Source: Acidimicrobiaceae bacterium (GTDB taxonomy: Bacteria; Actinomycetota; Acidimicrobiia; Acidimicrobiales; Bog-793). Taken from it: DNA of 32,701 nucleotides. Below, piece by piece: positions 7,842 through 17,021 of this stretch (within the stretch, counting starts at the first letter, position 1; every line of letters begins with the position of its first letter). The stretch covers positions 1 to 32,701 of the forward strand of contig JAODBN010000104.1 in the NCBI GenBank assembly GCA_025463965.1. The letters run 5' to 3'. Both the position numbers and the translations under genes were made by a program. Under the pieces are notes generated by a model that had not been told where the DNA came from, searched no databases, and saw only the letters and a program-made list of their open reading frames with translations.

Positions 7842-9038
7842 ATGCATTCGGTGATCGACACCGTGGCCGCATGGCGAGCCGGCGGACTTCGGGTCGCCTG
7901 GGCCCGCGTCGTGGACACCGAAGGACCGAGCCCTCGCGCGGCGGGCGCCACGATGGCCGTGTCAGAAGACGGCAGGGTCGCCGGTTCTATCTCGGGCGGG
8001 TGCATCGACAGTACCGTCGTCGAGCGAGCGCAGGAACTTCTCGTAGCGGGCGGTTGCCAGCTAATCCGGTTCGGCTACTCGGACGACGAGGCCTTCTCGG
8101 TGGGCCAGACCTGTGGCGGAGTGGTGACGATCTTCATCTCGGGGACGCTGCCCGATGCCTACGACTCGTTTGAGGCGGCGTTCCGGCGATCCACATCGGC
8201 GGTGCTCGTGACGATCATCGACGGTGGTGATGGTCCCGTCTCTCAGGGCGCCTCGATGCTCGTGCACGGGGACGGTCGCTCGGAGGGCACCTTTGGCGAC
8301 GAGTGCCTCGATCGTGCTGTCATCAGTGAGGCGCTGGCAGTGCTCCCGACCTCACGTTCGTCGACTCGTGCCGTCAACTCCAAGATCGACGGACACTCTG
8401 CGGCGCCGGATGCTTTCTTTCACGCTCTCACCGTTCCCCCAAAGATGATCGTCATCGGGGCGGTGGACTTCGCTCTGGCACTCGCCAACCAGGCTCAGCT
8501 TCTCGGCTATGCCGTCACGATCTGCGATCCGAGGGCCACCTTCGCCACCCGGGAACGGTTCCCGACGGCCGGTGATGTCGTCGTTGACTGGCCGGACCGC
8601 TATCTGGCCTCGATCGGGACGACGCTCGGCCAACGCGATGCCGTCTGTGTCCTTTCGCATGAAGCACGCTTCGATGTCCCGGCGATCATGGCGGCGTTGA
8701 GCACAGAAGTGGGCTATGTCGGCGCTCTCGGCTCGAGGCGCACCACCGCAGATCGGCGCTCGCGTCTGCTCGACGCTGGCGCCGAACCGGCTGCCCTTGA
8801 CCGGCTGAACGCCCCGATCGGTCTCAACCTTGGCGCCCGGACGCCGGAGGAGACCGCGCTTTCGATATGCGCCGAGATCGTCGCCCTGCAGAATCGCCGC
8901 ATGGCCCTCCCGCTGCGCGAAGTAGACGGGCCGATTCAGGGAAGTCCTACGCCGTCGGGGACCAGCCCGGGTCGGCTCCGTGCCGACGTCGCCCAGCCGA
9001 CAACCGAGTGCTCTGTTTTCATGCCCTCGCGAACATGA
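7842..9038 (+). CDS. XdhC/CoxI-family Mo-hydroxylase maturation factor
   Basis: 398 residues. The N-terminal XdhC domain shows GSISGGCIDSTVVERA (about 46-61) and GQTCGGVVTIFI (about 89-100). The C-terminal Rossmann-type domain has VIGAVDFALAL, DPRATFATRERFP, LSHEARFD and the family's YVGALGSRRT and PIGLNLGARTPEE blocks. XdhC proteins bind the molybdenum cofactor, guard its sulfuration and insert it into xanthine dehydrogenase-type enzymes. The presumed client is the Mo hydroxylase encoded at 13365-17021. It overlaps the following MocA-like gene by ATGA, so both are co-translated. The last 45 or so residues are not conserved-looking. The ATG 7842 start has a weak ribosome site; GTG 7851 is an alternative. 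Confidence 0.88.
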   Translation: MHSVIDTVAAWRAGGLRVAWARVVDTEGPSPRAAGATMAVSEDGRVAGSISGGCIDSTVVERAQELLVAGGCQLIRFGYSDDEAFSVGQTCGGVVTIFISGTLPDAYDSFEAAFRRSTSAVLVTIIDGGDGPVSQGASMLVHGDGRSEGTFGDECLDRAVISEALAVLPTSRSSTRAVNSKIDGHSAAPDAFFHALTVPPKMIVIGAVDFALALANQAQLLGYAVTICDPRATFATRERFPTAGDVVVDWPDRYLASIGTTLGQRDAVCVLSHEARFDVPAIMAALSTEVGYVGALGSRRTTADRRSRLLDAGAEPAALDRLNAPIGLNLGARTPEETALSICAEIVALQNRRMALPLREVDGPIQGSPTPSGTSPGRLRADVAQPTTECSVFMPSRT

Positions 9039-9601
9039 CGCCTGCGGCCATTCTCCTCGCCGCGGGCTCCGGAAGCCGGTACGCGGGTCCAAGCCACAAG
9101 CTGCTTGCGCCCATAGGAGGCCGGCCCGTCGTGGTCGCAGCGCTCCATGCCGTCCTGGCGGCAGGGTTCGACGAGGTGATCGTGGTGACCGGCGCGGCGG
9201 ACCTCAGCGCGGTCCTTCCTGACGCCGTCACGGTACTGGTGAACCCTCGGTGGCACCTCGGCCTCGCCAGCTCACTTTCTTTGGGCCTCGGGCACTGCCG
9301 CCGACGCGGGCACCGGGCCGCGGTGATCGGGCTCGGCGACATGCCATCGGTGGGGACAGCGGCTTGGAAAGCGGTGGCTGCATCGGAGGCTCCGATCGCC
9401 GTCGCCAGCTTCGCAGGACAGCGCCGCCCGCCCGTCCGCCTCGCCGAGGAGCAATGGAAGCTTCTGCCCCTGGAAGGTGACGTCGGCGCCCGCTCGCTCT
9501 GGTCGCAACCCGAAGCGGTCGAGATCCCGTGCGAGGGCGACCCCTGGGACGTCGACACGATCGCAGATCTCGCTCGTCTGCGCGCCGGGGCGGCGAGCTA
9601 G
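9035..9601 (+). CDS. MocA/MobA-like nucleotidyltransferase for molybdenum cofactor
   Basis: 188 residues from ATG 9035, sharing ATGA with the end of xdhC. It has the nucleotide-binding signature LLAAGSGSRYAGPSHKLL (residues 7-24) and the metal-binding GDMPSV loop of MobA-like transferases. MocA attaches CMP to molybdopterin to make the cytosine dinucleotide form used by bacterial Mo hydroxylases. Pairing with XdhC and with a Mo hydroxylase in the same island makes that role more likely than the guanine form. It is slightly short for the family and lacks extra domains. Confidence 0.85.
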   Translation: MTPAAILLAAGSGSRYAGPSHKLLAPIGGRPVVVAALHAVLAAGFDEVIVVTGAADLSAVLPDAVTVLVNPRWHLGLASSLSLGLGHCRRRGHRAAVIGLGDMPSVGTAAWKAVAASEAPIAVASFAGQRRPPVRLAEEQWKLLPLEGDVGARSLWSQPEAVEIPCEGDPWDVDTIADLARLRAGAAS

Positions 9602-9608
9602 TCCATCA

Positions 9609-9625
9609 CCCCGAGGCGATCGGGG
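9609..9625. terminator. Hairpin between convergent mocA-like and MFS genes
   Basis: Perfect stem CCCCGA-GGCGA-TCGGGG eight bases after the MocA-like stop, in a short convergent gap. It could end transcription from either side; no T-run is present. Confidence 0.5.
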
Positions 9626-9694
9626 GCCCAACGATCTCCCGGGCGCGAAGCGTCATCTAAGCCTCTCGGGCTGCCCGTCGAGCCGAAGGCCCAC

Positions 9695-10978
9695 TCAGGG
9701 CGAGAGCTCGACCTCAGGAGCATCCGTCGTCCGGCGGGCGAGGATCGCGCCGATCCCTGCGGCGGCAAAACAGGCCGCCGCCCCGACCATCAGCGCGACA
9801 CGAGCACTCGCCGCCGCGACGACCCACCCGATCACCGGCCCTCCGATCGGCGTCGTTCCCTGGAACGCCATCGACCACAGCGACATCGCCCGCCCGCGCA
9901 TGGAGAGCTCGGACCCCAGCTGCACCGTCGAGTTGCTGACCGTGATGAACGAGATGCTGAAGACTCCGACCGCTATCAGAGCGACGTACTCGACAGCTAC
10001 CACCGGGGCGACGGCGGCTGCCACGTTCGCGGAACCGAATCCCACTGCGGCGACGAGAAGCGCCCGGGCTCCGACGCGCTTCTTCCCCGCTGTGAGAACG
10101 CCGCCGGCAACTGCACCGAGGCCCATCGTCGCGTACATGAACCCGAAGGTCCGAGAACCGCTGTGGAACGTCTGGGTCGCGACGAGCGGCAACGACACGG
10201 GGTACTCGTAAGTGAACGTACCGATGATGACCATCATCAGGATCGCCATCGAGAGCTCCCTGCTCTTCTTGGCGTAGCGGATGCCAGCACGAAGCTGGCC
10301 CGAACTTCTGGCCAGAAAGGGAACCTTGTTGAGGGTGGCCTTGTCCATGGTCTTGAGTGCCAAGATCACCGCCAAAAAGGTGGCGGCATTGACCACGAAG
10401 CAGATTGCGACGCCAGCTACCGCTATCACGACCCCCGCGATCGCGGGCCCGATGGCCCGCGCCGCATTGATCATGATCGCGGTGAGGCTGACGGCATTCG
10501 GGACATCGTCTGGGCCGACCAGTTCATAGAGGATCGCCTGGCGGGACGGGAGGTCGAACGCCGTGGTGAAGCCGAGCACCGACGCGAGCACGCAGATCTC
10601 CCAATAGCGGGTGACGTGACTGAGCGTGAGGACCGCGAGCACGACTGCCTGGAAGGCCATGATTGCCTGCAGCAAAATCTGCAGGCGCCGACGGTCGACT
10701 CGATCGATGATGACGCCGGCGTAGGCACCGAGGAGAAGCAGTGGCAGCGTCTGGAGCGCAATGACGATTCCGAGCCTCGAGCTCGAGTGCGTCAGGCTTA
10801 GGACTAGCCACGACTGTGCCGCCGCCTGCATCCAGGTTCCCACCAGGGACGTCGACTGCCCGAAGAAGTACCTCCGGAAATTCGGCAGGCGAAGAGAGGA
10901 GAACCTCCCCCGCTCGGCCGGACCAAGGGTGCTCGCAGTGGTGCGGTCGCCCGACTCGATCATCGAGGCGGAGTCCAC
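9695..10978 (-). CDS. MFS transporter, MFS_3/EntS-like exporter
   Basis: 427 residues with about 12 membrane segments. The N-terminus reads LRLPNFRRYFFGQSTSLVGTWMQ, the hallmark of the MFS_3 group (EntS-like and multidrug exporters). The cytoplasmic loop after helix 2 has the motif GVIIDRVDRRRL. Start: GTG 10978 or ATG 10963; neither has a strong ribosome site. It lies 190 nt downstream of the AAA+ gene on the same strand, so it may or may not be co-transcribed. Possible roles are export of a pathway intermediate or unrelated drug efflux. Confidence 0.85.
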   Translation of the reverse strand: MDSASMIESGDRTTASTLGPAERGRFSSLRLPNFRRYFFGQSTSLVGTWMQAAAQSWLVLSLTHSSSRLGIVIALQTLPLLLLGAYAGVIIDRVDRRRLQILLQAIMAFQAVVLAVLTLSHVTRYWEICVLASVLGFTTAFDLPSRQAILYELVGPDDVPNAVSLTAIMINAARAIGPAIAGVVIAVAGVAICFVVNAATFLAVILALKTMDKATLNKVPFLARSSGQLRAGIRYAKKSRELSMAILMMVIIGTFTYEYPVSLPLVATQTFHSGSRTFGFMYATMGLGAVAGGVLTAGKKRVGARALLVAAVGFGSANVAAAVAPVVAVEYVALIAVGVFSISFITVSNSTVQLGSELSMRGRAMSLWSMAFQGTTPIGGPVIGWVVAAASARVALMVGAAACFAAAGIGAILARRTTDAPEVELSP

Positions 10979-11168
10979 AGTGCCGACGGGCGGCCCGACG
11001 GGGCGCGGTCGGTCAGTGGTCCTGGGTACCCGGTCGCCACACTCGTCACCGCCTTGCGTACGGTCGCAACTGCCGAGAGCCCTTGCGGACGCTCCCGTCG
11101 CCCCGCAGCGCGGGGGTGGTCCTAGTTGTCGAACAACGTTCTCCGGCGGACAGCCGTCGTCGTTGGCG

Positions 11169-12071
11169 CTACGAAGCGCTGATGGCGCGCTCGAGATCGT
11201 CCATGTTCAGCGCCCTGCTTCCCAGCGCAAGATCCGTACCACCGCTGACCATCGCCCGGAACACGAGCTTGCGCACTTGGCGCGCGTCAATCGAACGCTC
11301 CGCCAAGCGATCGGCCAGTGATTGCAGCCGGTCTCCTGCCAGGTCCATCGTGGTGTTGGGCAGTTCGCTGAGGCTGTCGCGCAGGATCTCGACGATCGCG
11401 TCGGCCGAAGGGGGGCCCAAGACCTCGAGGATGTCCACTCGGGACAAGACTGCCTCGTCGACAGCCTCGGGGAAGTTCGTCGTGGCGACGAACACCACGT
11501 TCGGGTGAGCACGTGCCACGTGGTCCAGCCCCGTCAGCACTGCTTCGGTCGAGCGATGGACATCCGCCGGGTTGGTGTCGGTCGACGTCCATCGTCTACT
11601 TACTGCAAGCCCCTCGACCTCGTCGATGAGCACCACGACCGGCGCGCCGTCGTGCGCGACGTCGGGGATCGCCCGTTCGAACAGTCGAGCGATTCCCCGC
11701 TGGGACTGGCCCAACAGCTCGCTCGGCAGCGCGTGTGGGTCGATGAGAACGAACCGCACGCCTGAGGCGATACCACGTTGGCGCAGCTCCCTCGCCGCGC
11801 GGTCGGCGAGCCCATGCGCCAACGTGGTCTTGCCGGTTCCGGGCGGCCCACTCAGAAGGATCAGGCCGTGAACCGGGAGTCCAACATCCGACATCTTCCT
11901 GCCAGGACCGAGGCAGAACAGCATCGCATTCAGGAGACGCTCCTTCACCCCGGGCGGGGTGATGATCCGGTCCCATCGTTCGGTCCACTGGTCAGCTGGC
12001 AGATCGACGAGGGCGGAGATGCCCGCCTGACGGTTGGCAGGAGAGAGCTCGAATGCGGACTCGTTGCTCAC
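11169..12071 (-). CDS. AAA+ ATPase, TRIP13/Pch2-like
   Basis: 300 residues from GTG 12071, which overlaps the stop of the upstream cupin gene by GTGA. It has a single AAA+ module: Walker A GPPGTGKT (75-82), Walker B VVVLIDE (145-151) running into VEGLAVSRR, sensor-1 Asn199 in ATTNFPE and an arginine in LSRVD (211). The IDEVE-x-L...SR block and the R-S-T-E-A-V-L-T-G-L-D stretch are typical of TRIP13/Pch2, an AAA+ remodeller of HORMA proteins. Bacterial relatives act in CBASS defence, but no HORMA protein, CD-NTase or effector is near. Its partner here is probably the cupin protein, which would make it a client-specific chaperone. That is inference. Confidence 0.78.
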   Translation of the reverse strand: MSNESAFELSPANRQAGISALVDLPADQWTERWDRIITPPGVKERLLNAMLFCLGPGRKMSDVGLPVHGLILLSGPPGTGKTTLAHGLADRAARELRQRGIASGVRFVLIDPHALPSELLGQSQRGIARLFERAIPDVAHDGAPVVVLIDEVEGLAVSRRWTSTDTNPADVHRSTEAVLTGLDHVARAHPNVVFVATTNFPEAVDEAVLSRVDILEVLGPPSADAIVEILRDSLSELPNTTMDLAGDRLQSLADRLAERSIDARQVRKLVFRAMVSGGTDLALGSRALNMDDLERAISAS

Positions 12072-13105
12072 TCGGGACGCCCGGCATCCTTGTCCGGCCA
12101 CTGGATGCCGGACAGATCGGGGGCATCCAGCTTGGGCAGCTCGGACCACAGGTCCATCGGGTCGAGCAGGACGCGCATTAGATCGTAGAGGGCGTCGAAG
12201 TTGTGCACCCGGATCAAGCGAGCGGTGTTGTTCTTGTCGTCGTTGAAGTGTTGGTGCCATGCCCAGTGGTCGACGACCACGAGGTCACCAGGCCCCCACT
12301 CGTAGGACACGTCATCGATGTCGCTGTGGCCATGGCCGCTCACCACGTGGAGCCATGCTTCGCCACCGTGGCGGTGCCGTGATTGCCAGAGTCCGGGGGC
12401 AAGCTCGTGCATGACCGCGGTCAGGCCGGAAGTGCGGAACCCGATCGACTGGTCAACGAGAAATGCGCTTCTCGCCCCCCGCTTGGTGACGCGAGGCGTG
12501 ACCTCGTCCCAGCGCGTGATCAAGCGCCGGTCTTCGGTTGACTGGGTCTCCGCGAGCCGCTCGGACCGGCGGGCATAGCCGTCGGAGCCGGGCACCTTGA
12601 CGGTGCGAGGCGCCAGCGGGAGGTCCTTCACCGGCGTGTCCCCGCCGTCTTCGAGCATCGCCATGCCGAGGGCCTCGTGCATGGGCTGCACGCTCCAGGT
12701 CACAAAGCGGGCGTCGGTGGCCCCTTCGTTGCCATGTCGGTGCCAGGCCCATGCGGGCAGGTGGACGGTGTCCCAGGGACGCCACTGGATGCGAACGCCG
12801 TCGATCTCGGTCCAACCCGATCCTGACGTCACGAACATCATGGCGTCCCACGAGTGCCGGTGAATCGTCGAGGTGTTGCCTGCCGGGATCTCGTGCAAGG
12901 TCGCGTCGAGCACCTTGGTCGGGCTCTCCCCGTCAGCGCCCATGTAGACGCCCCGCCGCATCCGGCGGGCGGGCGAGTCCTCGAGCTTCACGTCGGCTTC
13001 TCGGATGATCGTCCGGCGATACTTCCGCCAGTCCTCGACCACCTGGGCACGTCGCTGCTTCTGCACCTCGTAATGCGTCACCGTCTGCGTCACGGTTTTA
13101 GCCAA
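12068..13105 (-). CDS. Bicupin protein (gentisate dioxygenase-like fold)
   Basis: 345 residues from TTG 13105, chosen for the GGAGG 7 nt upstream; GTG 13093 is the alternative. There are two cupin barrels. The first has metal-ligand His residues in HRHSWD (about 80) and HRHGNE (about 124). The second has them in HRHGGE (about 246) and HQHFND (about 282). Both sites look intact, so the protein could bind Fe(II) or Mn(II) twice. Bicupins include gentisate-type ring-cleaving dioxygenases, oxalate decarboxylases and related enzymes. The specific reaction is not readable, but ring cleavage or another oxygen-dependent step fits the island. The downstream AAA+ gene overlaps by 4 nt. Confidence 0.78.
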   Translation of the reverse strand: MAKTVTQTVTHYEVQKQRRAQVVEDWRKYRRTIIREADVKLEDSPARRMRRGVYMGADGESPTKVLDATLHEIPAGNTSTIHRHSWDAMMFVTSGSGWTEIDGVRIQWRPWDTVHLPAWAWHRHGNEGATDARFVTWSVQPMHEALGMAMLEDGGDTPVKDLPLAPRTVKVPGSDGYARRSERLAETQSTEDRRLITRWDEVTPRVTKRGARSAFLVDQSIGFRTSGLTAVMHELAPGLWQSRHRHGGEAWLHVVSGHGHSDIDDVSYEWGPGDLVVVDHWAWHQHFNDDKNNTARLIRVHNFDALYDLMRVLLDPMDLWSELPKLDAPDLSGIQWPDKDAGRPE

Positions 13106-13134
13106 AGCAACCCCTCCAGGCTCGGATCGCCGAA

Positions 13135-13171
13135 GTATAATGGATACATTCCAGCTCCGGCAATGCGCCGA
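13135..13171 (-). promoter_or_regulatory. Promoter and GTAT/ATAC operator-like motif, bicupin operon
   Basis: Minus strand: -35-like TTGCCG, 18-nt spacer and -10 TATACT (5 of 6 to consensus). The -10 overlaps an inverted repeat GTAT-5-ATAC (13135-13147). A related motif (TGKATMCATKATAC on the minus strand) occurs near 22202 upstream of the FGD-like gene. Confidence 0.45.
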
Positions 13172-13364
13172 CCGTCGAAAATGACGCTTCTCGAGAAACC
13201 AGGGCACAACCCAAGCAACGCCCGATCCCAGGCATTTTCAGGGTTCTTGGTATGCAAAGCAACGTCTTCATCGAGACGCCGTCCGACCCGTCACGAGCCT
13301 CGTACTGCAGACCGATACATCATGGACCCCGTGCGACGCGGCCGGGCCATCTCCGTCGAGCGGC

Positions 13365-15728
13365 TCACTCGTCGTCTGTCCGATCCGAGATCAACCGCCA
13401 GACACGCTCAGGCGTAAGCGGAATGCGATCGGGCCACCGGCCGATCGCCCGAGCCACCGCCGTGACGACGGCCGCTGCGATCGGATTCAAAGACCCTTCC
13501 CCCGAGCCCTTGGCACCGTACGGACCGACTCCGTCACGCCGCTCTGCCAGCATCAAGTCGATCCGCGACGGCAGGTCTCGCATGCGTGGAATCCGGTAGT
13601 CGACCAGGTTGGGGTTGACCACCTGGGGTCCGTCGTAGATGAGCTCTTCGAACAGCGAGAGACCGAGGCCCTGGGTAGCCGCGCCGAGATCCTGCGCTTC
13701 TACAGCCTGAGGATTGATGGCGAAACCTACATCCCCGACCGTCGCCAACTGCTCGACGGTGACGGCGCCGGTCTCGGGATCGATCCTGCAGCCGACACCG
13801 ACCATCCCGATCTCCCAGAACGGTGGCATCTGCTTGGTCACACCGGAGCGCCGCACCGTGCCCACTCCGGTCACCTCACCGGCCGAGGCCCCGAACCACT
13901 TCTTGACGATCTCGCCGTAGCGAAGGATCCTGTTGTCTTCGAGGGAGAAGCCACCGGGGCACTGGGTGATCGTGTCGATGTCGACGTTCTCCACTTCCGC
14001 CGCCATCGCCCGCATCTTGGAGAGCGCGTCGGCACAAGCCCTCTGGAGAGCAAGGCCGGCGAGGGTGGTCGTACGACTTGCTCCCGTGGTGCGCTCGTAG
14101 GCGGTCGAACCGGTGTCGGACTGGCGCACCGCGACCTGTCGCAGCTCGATGCCGAACTCCTCAGCAGCGATCTGTCCGAGCAATGAGCGGCTTCCCTGGC
14201 CCATCTCGGTCGATCCGCTGAGGACGATCACCGAGCCGTCCGTCTCTACTCGCACGGCTGCGGTCGACACGGGAAAGGCGCCGGCGTCGGAGGCAGAGCA
14301 AGCGAACCCCACCCCGTACCACTTCGTATTCGACGGCTCACCCATCTTCAAGGCCGAGAGGAGCATCTCGAGATCGGCGGGAAGATCCGCGTCGATCCCC
14401 CGCTTGCCTTGCAGGATCTCCTCGCCGGGCTGCACCAGATTCCGGCGGCGGATCTCTGCGGAGTCGATGCCGAGCTCCTCGGCGGCACGCTCGAGGTTGG
14501 TCTCGCCAGCAAGCACACCCTGAGGGGCACCGAAGCCCCGGTAGGACGACGCCGGAGACGTGTTGGTGTAGATCGAGCGGCCACGGACGCGCAGGTTGGG
14601 GACACGGTACGGGCCGAAGCAGCGATTGACCGACTTCGCGATCACGAGCGGGCTGTTGTCCGCATATGCGCCGGAGTCCATGACGATGTCGAACTCGCGA
14701 GCAATGAACCGGCCGTCGGCATCGAGGGCGCTACGTACCTTGACCACCGCGGAGTCGACACGCGTCGTGTAGATGGACTCTTCGACGTCCAAGACGAGCT
14801 TCACCGGCCTGCCGACGTGCCACGAGGCGACCGCAGCGAGCGGCTCGACCTTCGTGTACGACTTCGACCCGTAGCCGCCACCAAGGTACGGTGCGCGGAC
14901 CGTGACCGCCGAAAGCGGGAGGCCGAACACCCTCGCGAGGTCGTCACGGACCATGAACGGGTGCTGTGCGGTGCTGTCGACCTCCAGCCGACCGTTGGCG
15001 TAGGACGCGATCGCGTTGTAGGGCTCCATGGCGTACGCGTACAGCATGGGAAAGTGCATCGAGCTCTCGACGACGACCGCGGCCGACTCCCATGCAGCGT
15101 CGACGTCGCCCCACTCGAGCGTCACCTCGTGCGCGACGTTGTCGACCCGGGGCCCACCCTCTGGCGAGCCCGCGCCCTCGCCCGGGCTGAGGTTGTCCAC
15201 GTCCAGAAGCGGCAGGTCTACTTCGTGGACCAGCACCGCCCCAGCGGCGAGGGCGTCCTCCGCCGTGATCACCGCGGGCAGGTCCTCGTACTCGACCTGA
15301 ACGAGCTCGAGCGCGTCAGCTGCAGCCGCCTCGGTTTCTGCGACGACGAGTGCGACTGGCTCGCCGTAGTAGCGGACCTTGCCGTTCGCGAGGATCTCGT
15401 GATCGGCAACGATGTGCCCGAATCGCGAGCAGAGCCCCGTGAGGGTGTCGCAAGTCAGCACGGCGACGACTCCCGGCGCCGAGCGAGCGGCATCAGTGTC
15501 GATGGCGAGGATTCGGGCGTGTGCCCTGGTCGATCGGACGATCTTCGCGGAGGCCGATCCGCTGCGCCGCAGGTCTACGCAGTAGACCGCCGCGCCGGTC
15601 ACCTTCTCGAGGAGGTCGGGCCGGAGCACCGAGTGTCCGACATACGCGTGGCCGGACTCTTGGCGAGCCCCCTGGCCGTGCTCGCCCGAGCCGTCGAGGC
15701 TCGAGGAAATCTGGCCCACGTCAGCCAT
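13365..15728 (-). CDS. Molybdenum hydroxylase large (Mo-binding) subunit
   Basis: 787 residues from ATG 15728, overlapping the 2Fe-2S gene by 8 nt. It belongs to the xanthine dehydrogenase/aldehyde oxidase family. An N-terminal a/b hammerhead domain (about 30-150) is followed by the Mo-pterin-binding domain with GGGYGSK (about 285), SSYRGFGAPQ (about 390), GSTEMGQGS (about 500) and the catalytic Glu in GSGEGS (about 742). The YRGFG loop lacks the Cys of the AYRCSFR loop that holds copper in CO dehydrogenase. It is therefore a hydroxylase of an organic substrate, not a CODH. Such enzymes add water-derived oxygen next to a ring nitrogen or to an aldehyde. It is the last gene of a seven-gene operon. 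Confidence 0.92.
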   Translation of the reverse strand: MADVGQISSSLDGSGEHGQGARQESGHAYVGHSVLRPDLLEKVTGAAVYCVDLRRSGSASAKIVRSTRAHARILAIDTDAARSAPGVVAVLTCDTLTGLCSRFGHIVADHEILANGKVRYYGEPVALVVAETEAAAADALELVQVEYEDLPAVITAEDALAAGAVLVHEVDLPLLDVDNLSPGEGAGSPEGGPRVDNVAHEVTLEWGDVDAAWESAAVVVESSMHFPMLYAYAMEPYNAIASYANGRLEVDSTAQHPFMVRDDLARVFGLPLSAVTVRAPYLGGGYGSKSYTKVEPLAAVASWHVGRPVKLVLDVEESIYTTRVDSAVVKVRSALDADGRFIAREFDIVMDSGAYADNSPLVIAKSVNRCFGPYRVPNLRVRGRSIYTNTSPASSYRGFGAPQGVLAGETNLERAAEELGIDSAEIRRRNLVQPGEEILQGKRGIDADLPADLEMLLSALKMGEPSNTKWYGVGFACSASDAGAFPVSTAAVRVETDGSVIVLSGSTEMGQGSRSLLGQIAAEEFGIELRQVAVRQSDTGSTAYERTTGASRTTTLAGLALQRACADALSKMRAMAAEVENVDIDTITQCPGGFSLEDNRILRYGEIVKKWFGASAGEVTGVGTVRRSGVTKQMPPFWEIGMVGVGCRIDPETGAVTVEQLATVGDVGFAINPQAVEAQDLGAATQGLGLSLFEELIYDGPQVVNPNLVDYRIPRMRDLPSRIDLMLAERRDGVGPYGAKGSGEGSLNPIAAAVVTAVARAIGRWPDRIPLTPERVWRLISDRTDDE

Positions 15729-16221
15729 TCTCGCCTGCCTTGATCCCCTGGAGCACCCGCGCCGCCTGCTCGACCGCGGCAACGATCGGCGCGTAGCCGG
15801 TGCATCGACACAGATTGCCGTCCAGGTGCTCCAGGATCTCCTCCCGACTCGGCTGAGGAGTGCTGTCGAGGAGCGCCTTGGCCATCATGATGAAGCCGGG
15901 CGTGCAAAAGCCACACTGGAGAGCCATCTTTTCGACGAACGCGCGCTGCAGGGGATGGAGCTCGCCGTCGCGGGCCAGCCCCTCGATCGTGGTTACCGCC
16001 TTCCCGTCCACGTCCACCGCTAGGTACGTGCACGCGCTGACGGGCTCACCGGCGACGAGCACCGTGCAGGCGCCACAGATCTGCACGTCACAGCTCACCT
16101 TCGTGCCGGTCAGTGCGAGGTCCTCACGCAGCCAGTGCGCCAGGGTCGTCCGGACGTCGATCGCCTGGGTGATCGAGTTGCCGTTGACCGTGCAAGCGAT
16201 CTCCAAAGAGGTGACGCTCAC
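15721..16221 (-). CDS. Molybdenum hydroxylase 2Fe-2S subunit
   Basis: 166 residues from GTG 16221, which overlaps the end of the FAD gene by GTGA. The plant-ferredoxin-like domain has Cys44, 49, 52 and 64; the helical domain has Cys102, 105, 137 and 139 (CGFC and CRC). Together they hold two 2Fe-2S clusters that carry electrons from the Mo site to the FAD subunit. The usual Gly two residues before Cys49 is a Gln here (CDVQICGAC), a minor departure. The size is normal for a CoxS/XdhC-type small subunit. Confidence 0.93.
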   Translation of the reverse strand: MSVTSLEIACTVNGNSITQAIDVRTTLAHWLREDLALTGTKVSCDVQICGACTVLVAGEPVSACTYLAVDVDGKAVTTIEGLARDGELHPLQRAFVEKMALQCGFCTPGFIMMAKALLDSTPQPSREEILEHLDGNLCRCTGYAPIVAAVEQAARVLQGIKAGENG

Positions 16222-17021
16222 AGCGAGTCCCCTTGAATGGCGAGCTGCATGGCTCGCCGCACGTACACCTCGACGATGTGTCGCTTGTACTCCACCGAGC
16301 CGCTCAGATCCTCGACGAGGTCGATGCTCTCCGCGACGGCATGCGGGTCGAAGCCTGACGGCGAGTCTGCCTCGAGCACCAATGGGATCTCGCCCACCGC
16401 GCCGACGGCGAGACGCCATGGGCCTTCCGCTTCGTCGTGAACGAGCGCCACACCGACGGTCGGCCTCTCGGAGTACTGGTACTTGAGGTAGACGCCGCGA
16501 TAGCGGCGCACCTTCGGGATCAGCACGTTCACCAACAACTCCCCCGGTTCACGAACAGTCTCGTACGCGCCGATGAGGAAATCTCGCATCGCCACTTCAC
16601 GGCTGTCCGTCTGCGACTGAAGGGTCACGGACGCCTCCATCGCGCACAGAAGCGTCGCGATGTCAGAGCGCGGTTCTGCAAAGCACAGGTTGCCGCCGAT
16701 CGAACCTTGCGAACGAACTCGGGCGTTGCCGACCCGACGCTCAACCGAGGCAAGGAGCGCCGAGCCACTGAGCACGTCGTCGTCCGTTGCGAGCCTTGCA
16801 TGGGTCACCGCGCCGCCAACGAGGACGTCATCGCCGTCCCAGTCGAGGCGGCCCAGCTCCGCAATGCCCTTCAGGTCCACCAAGCACCGTGGCCGGAGAA
16901 CGTTCATCTTCATCGCCATCAGCAGCTCGGTCCCGCCGCAATAGGGAACGGAGACATCATCGAGCAATCCAAGGGCCTCGTCGAGGCGGTCGGGGCGCTC
17001 GAGCGCGAAGGGCGGGAGCAT
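16218..17021 (-). CDS. Molybdenum hydroxylase FAD subunit (CoxM-like)
   Basis: 267 residues. It has the two FAD-pyrophosphate motifs of the family: PYCGGTELL (about 26-34) and GSIGGNLCFAEPRSDIATLL (about 105-124). A C-terminal CO-dehydrogenase flavoprotein domain follows (RYRGVYLKYQYSERPTVGVA). Its ATG shares one base with the stop of the CoxG gene. It accepts electrons from the 2Fe-2S subunit and passes them on to NAD, quinone or another acceptor. Together with the next two genes it forms the standard three-subunit enzyme. Confidence 0.92.
   Translation of the reverse strand: MLPPFALERPDRLDEALGLLDDVSVPYCGGTELLMAMKMNVLRPRCLVDLKGIAELGRLDWDGDDVLVGGAVTHARLATDDDVLSGSALLASVERRVGNARVRSQGSIGGNLCFAEPRSDIATLLCAMEASVTLQSQTDSREVAMRDFLIGAYETVREPGELLVNVLIPKVRRYRGVYLKYQYSERPTVGVALVHDEAEGPWRLAVGAVGEIPLVLEADSPSGFDPHAVAESIDLVEDLSGSVEYKRHIVEVYVRRAMQLAIQGDSL

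Noticed and set aside
11169..12071. CBASS-type defence system based on the TRIP13-like ATPase
   Set aside because: No CD-NTase, HORMA protein or effector nuclease in the neighbourhood; the ATPase is coupled to a cupin gene.
14409..15743. Long plus-strand open frame (444 codons) opposite the Mo hydroxylase large subunit
   Set aside because: It is a high-GC shadow of a clearly recognisable gene, with Arg/Val/Asp-rich, low-sense translation and no ribosome site.
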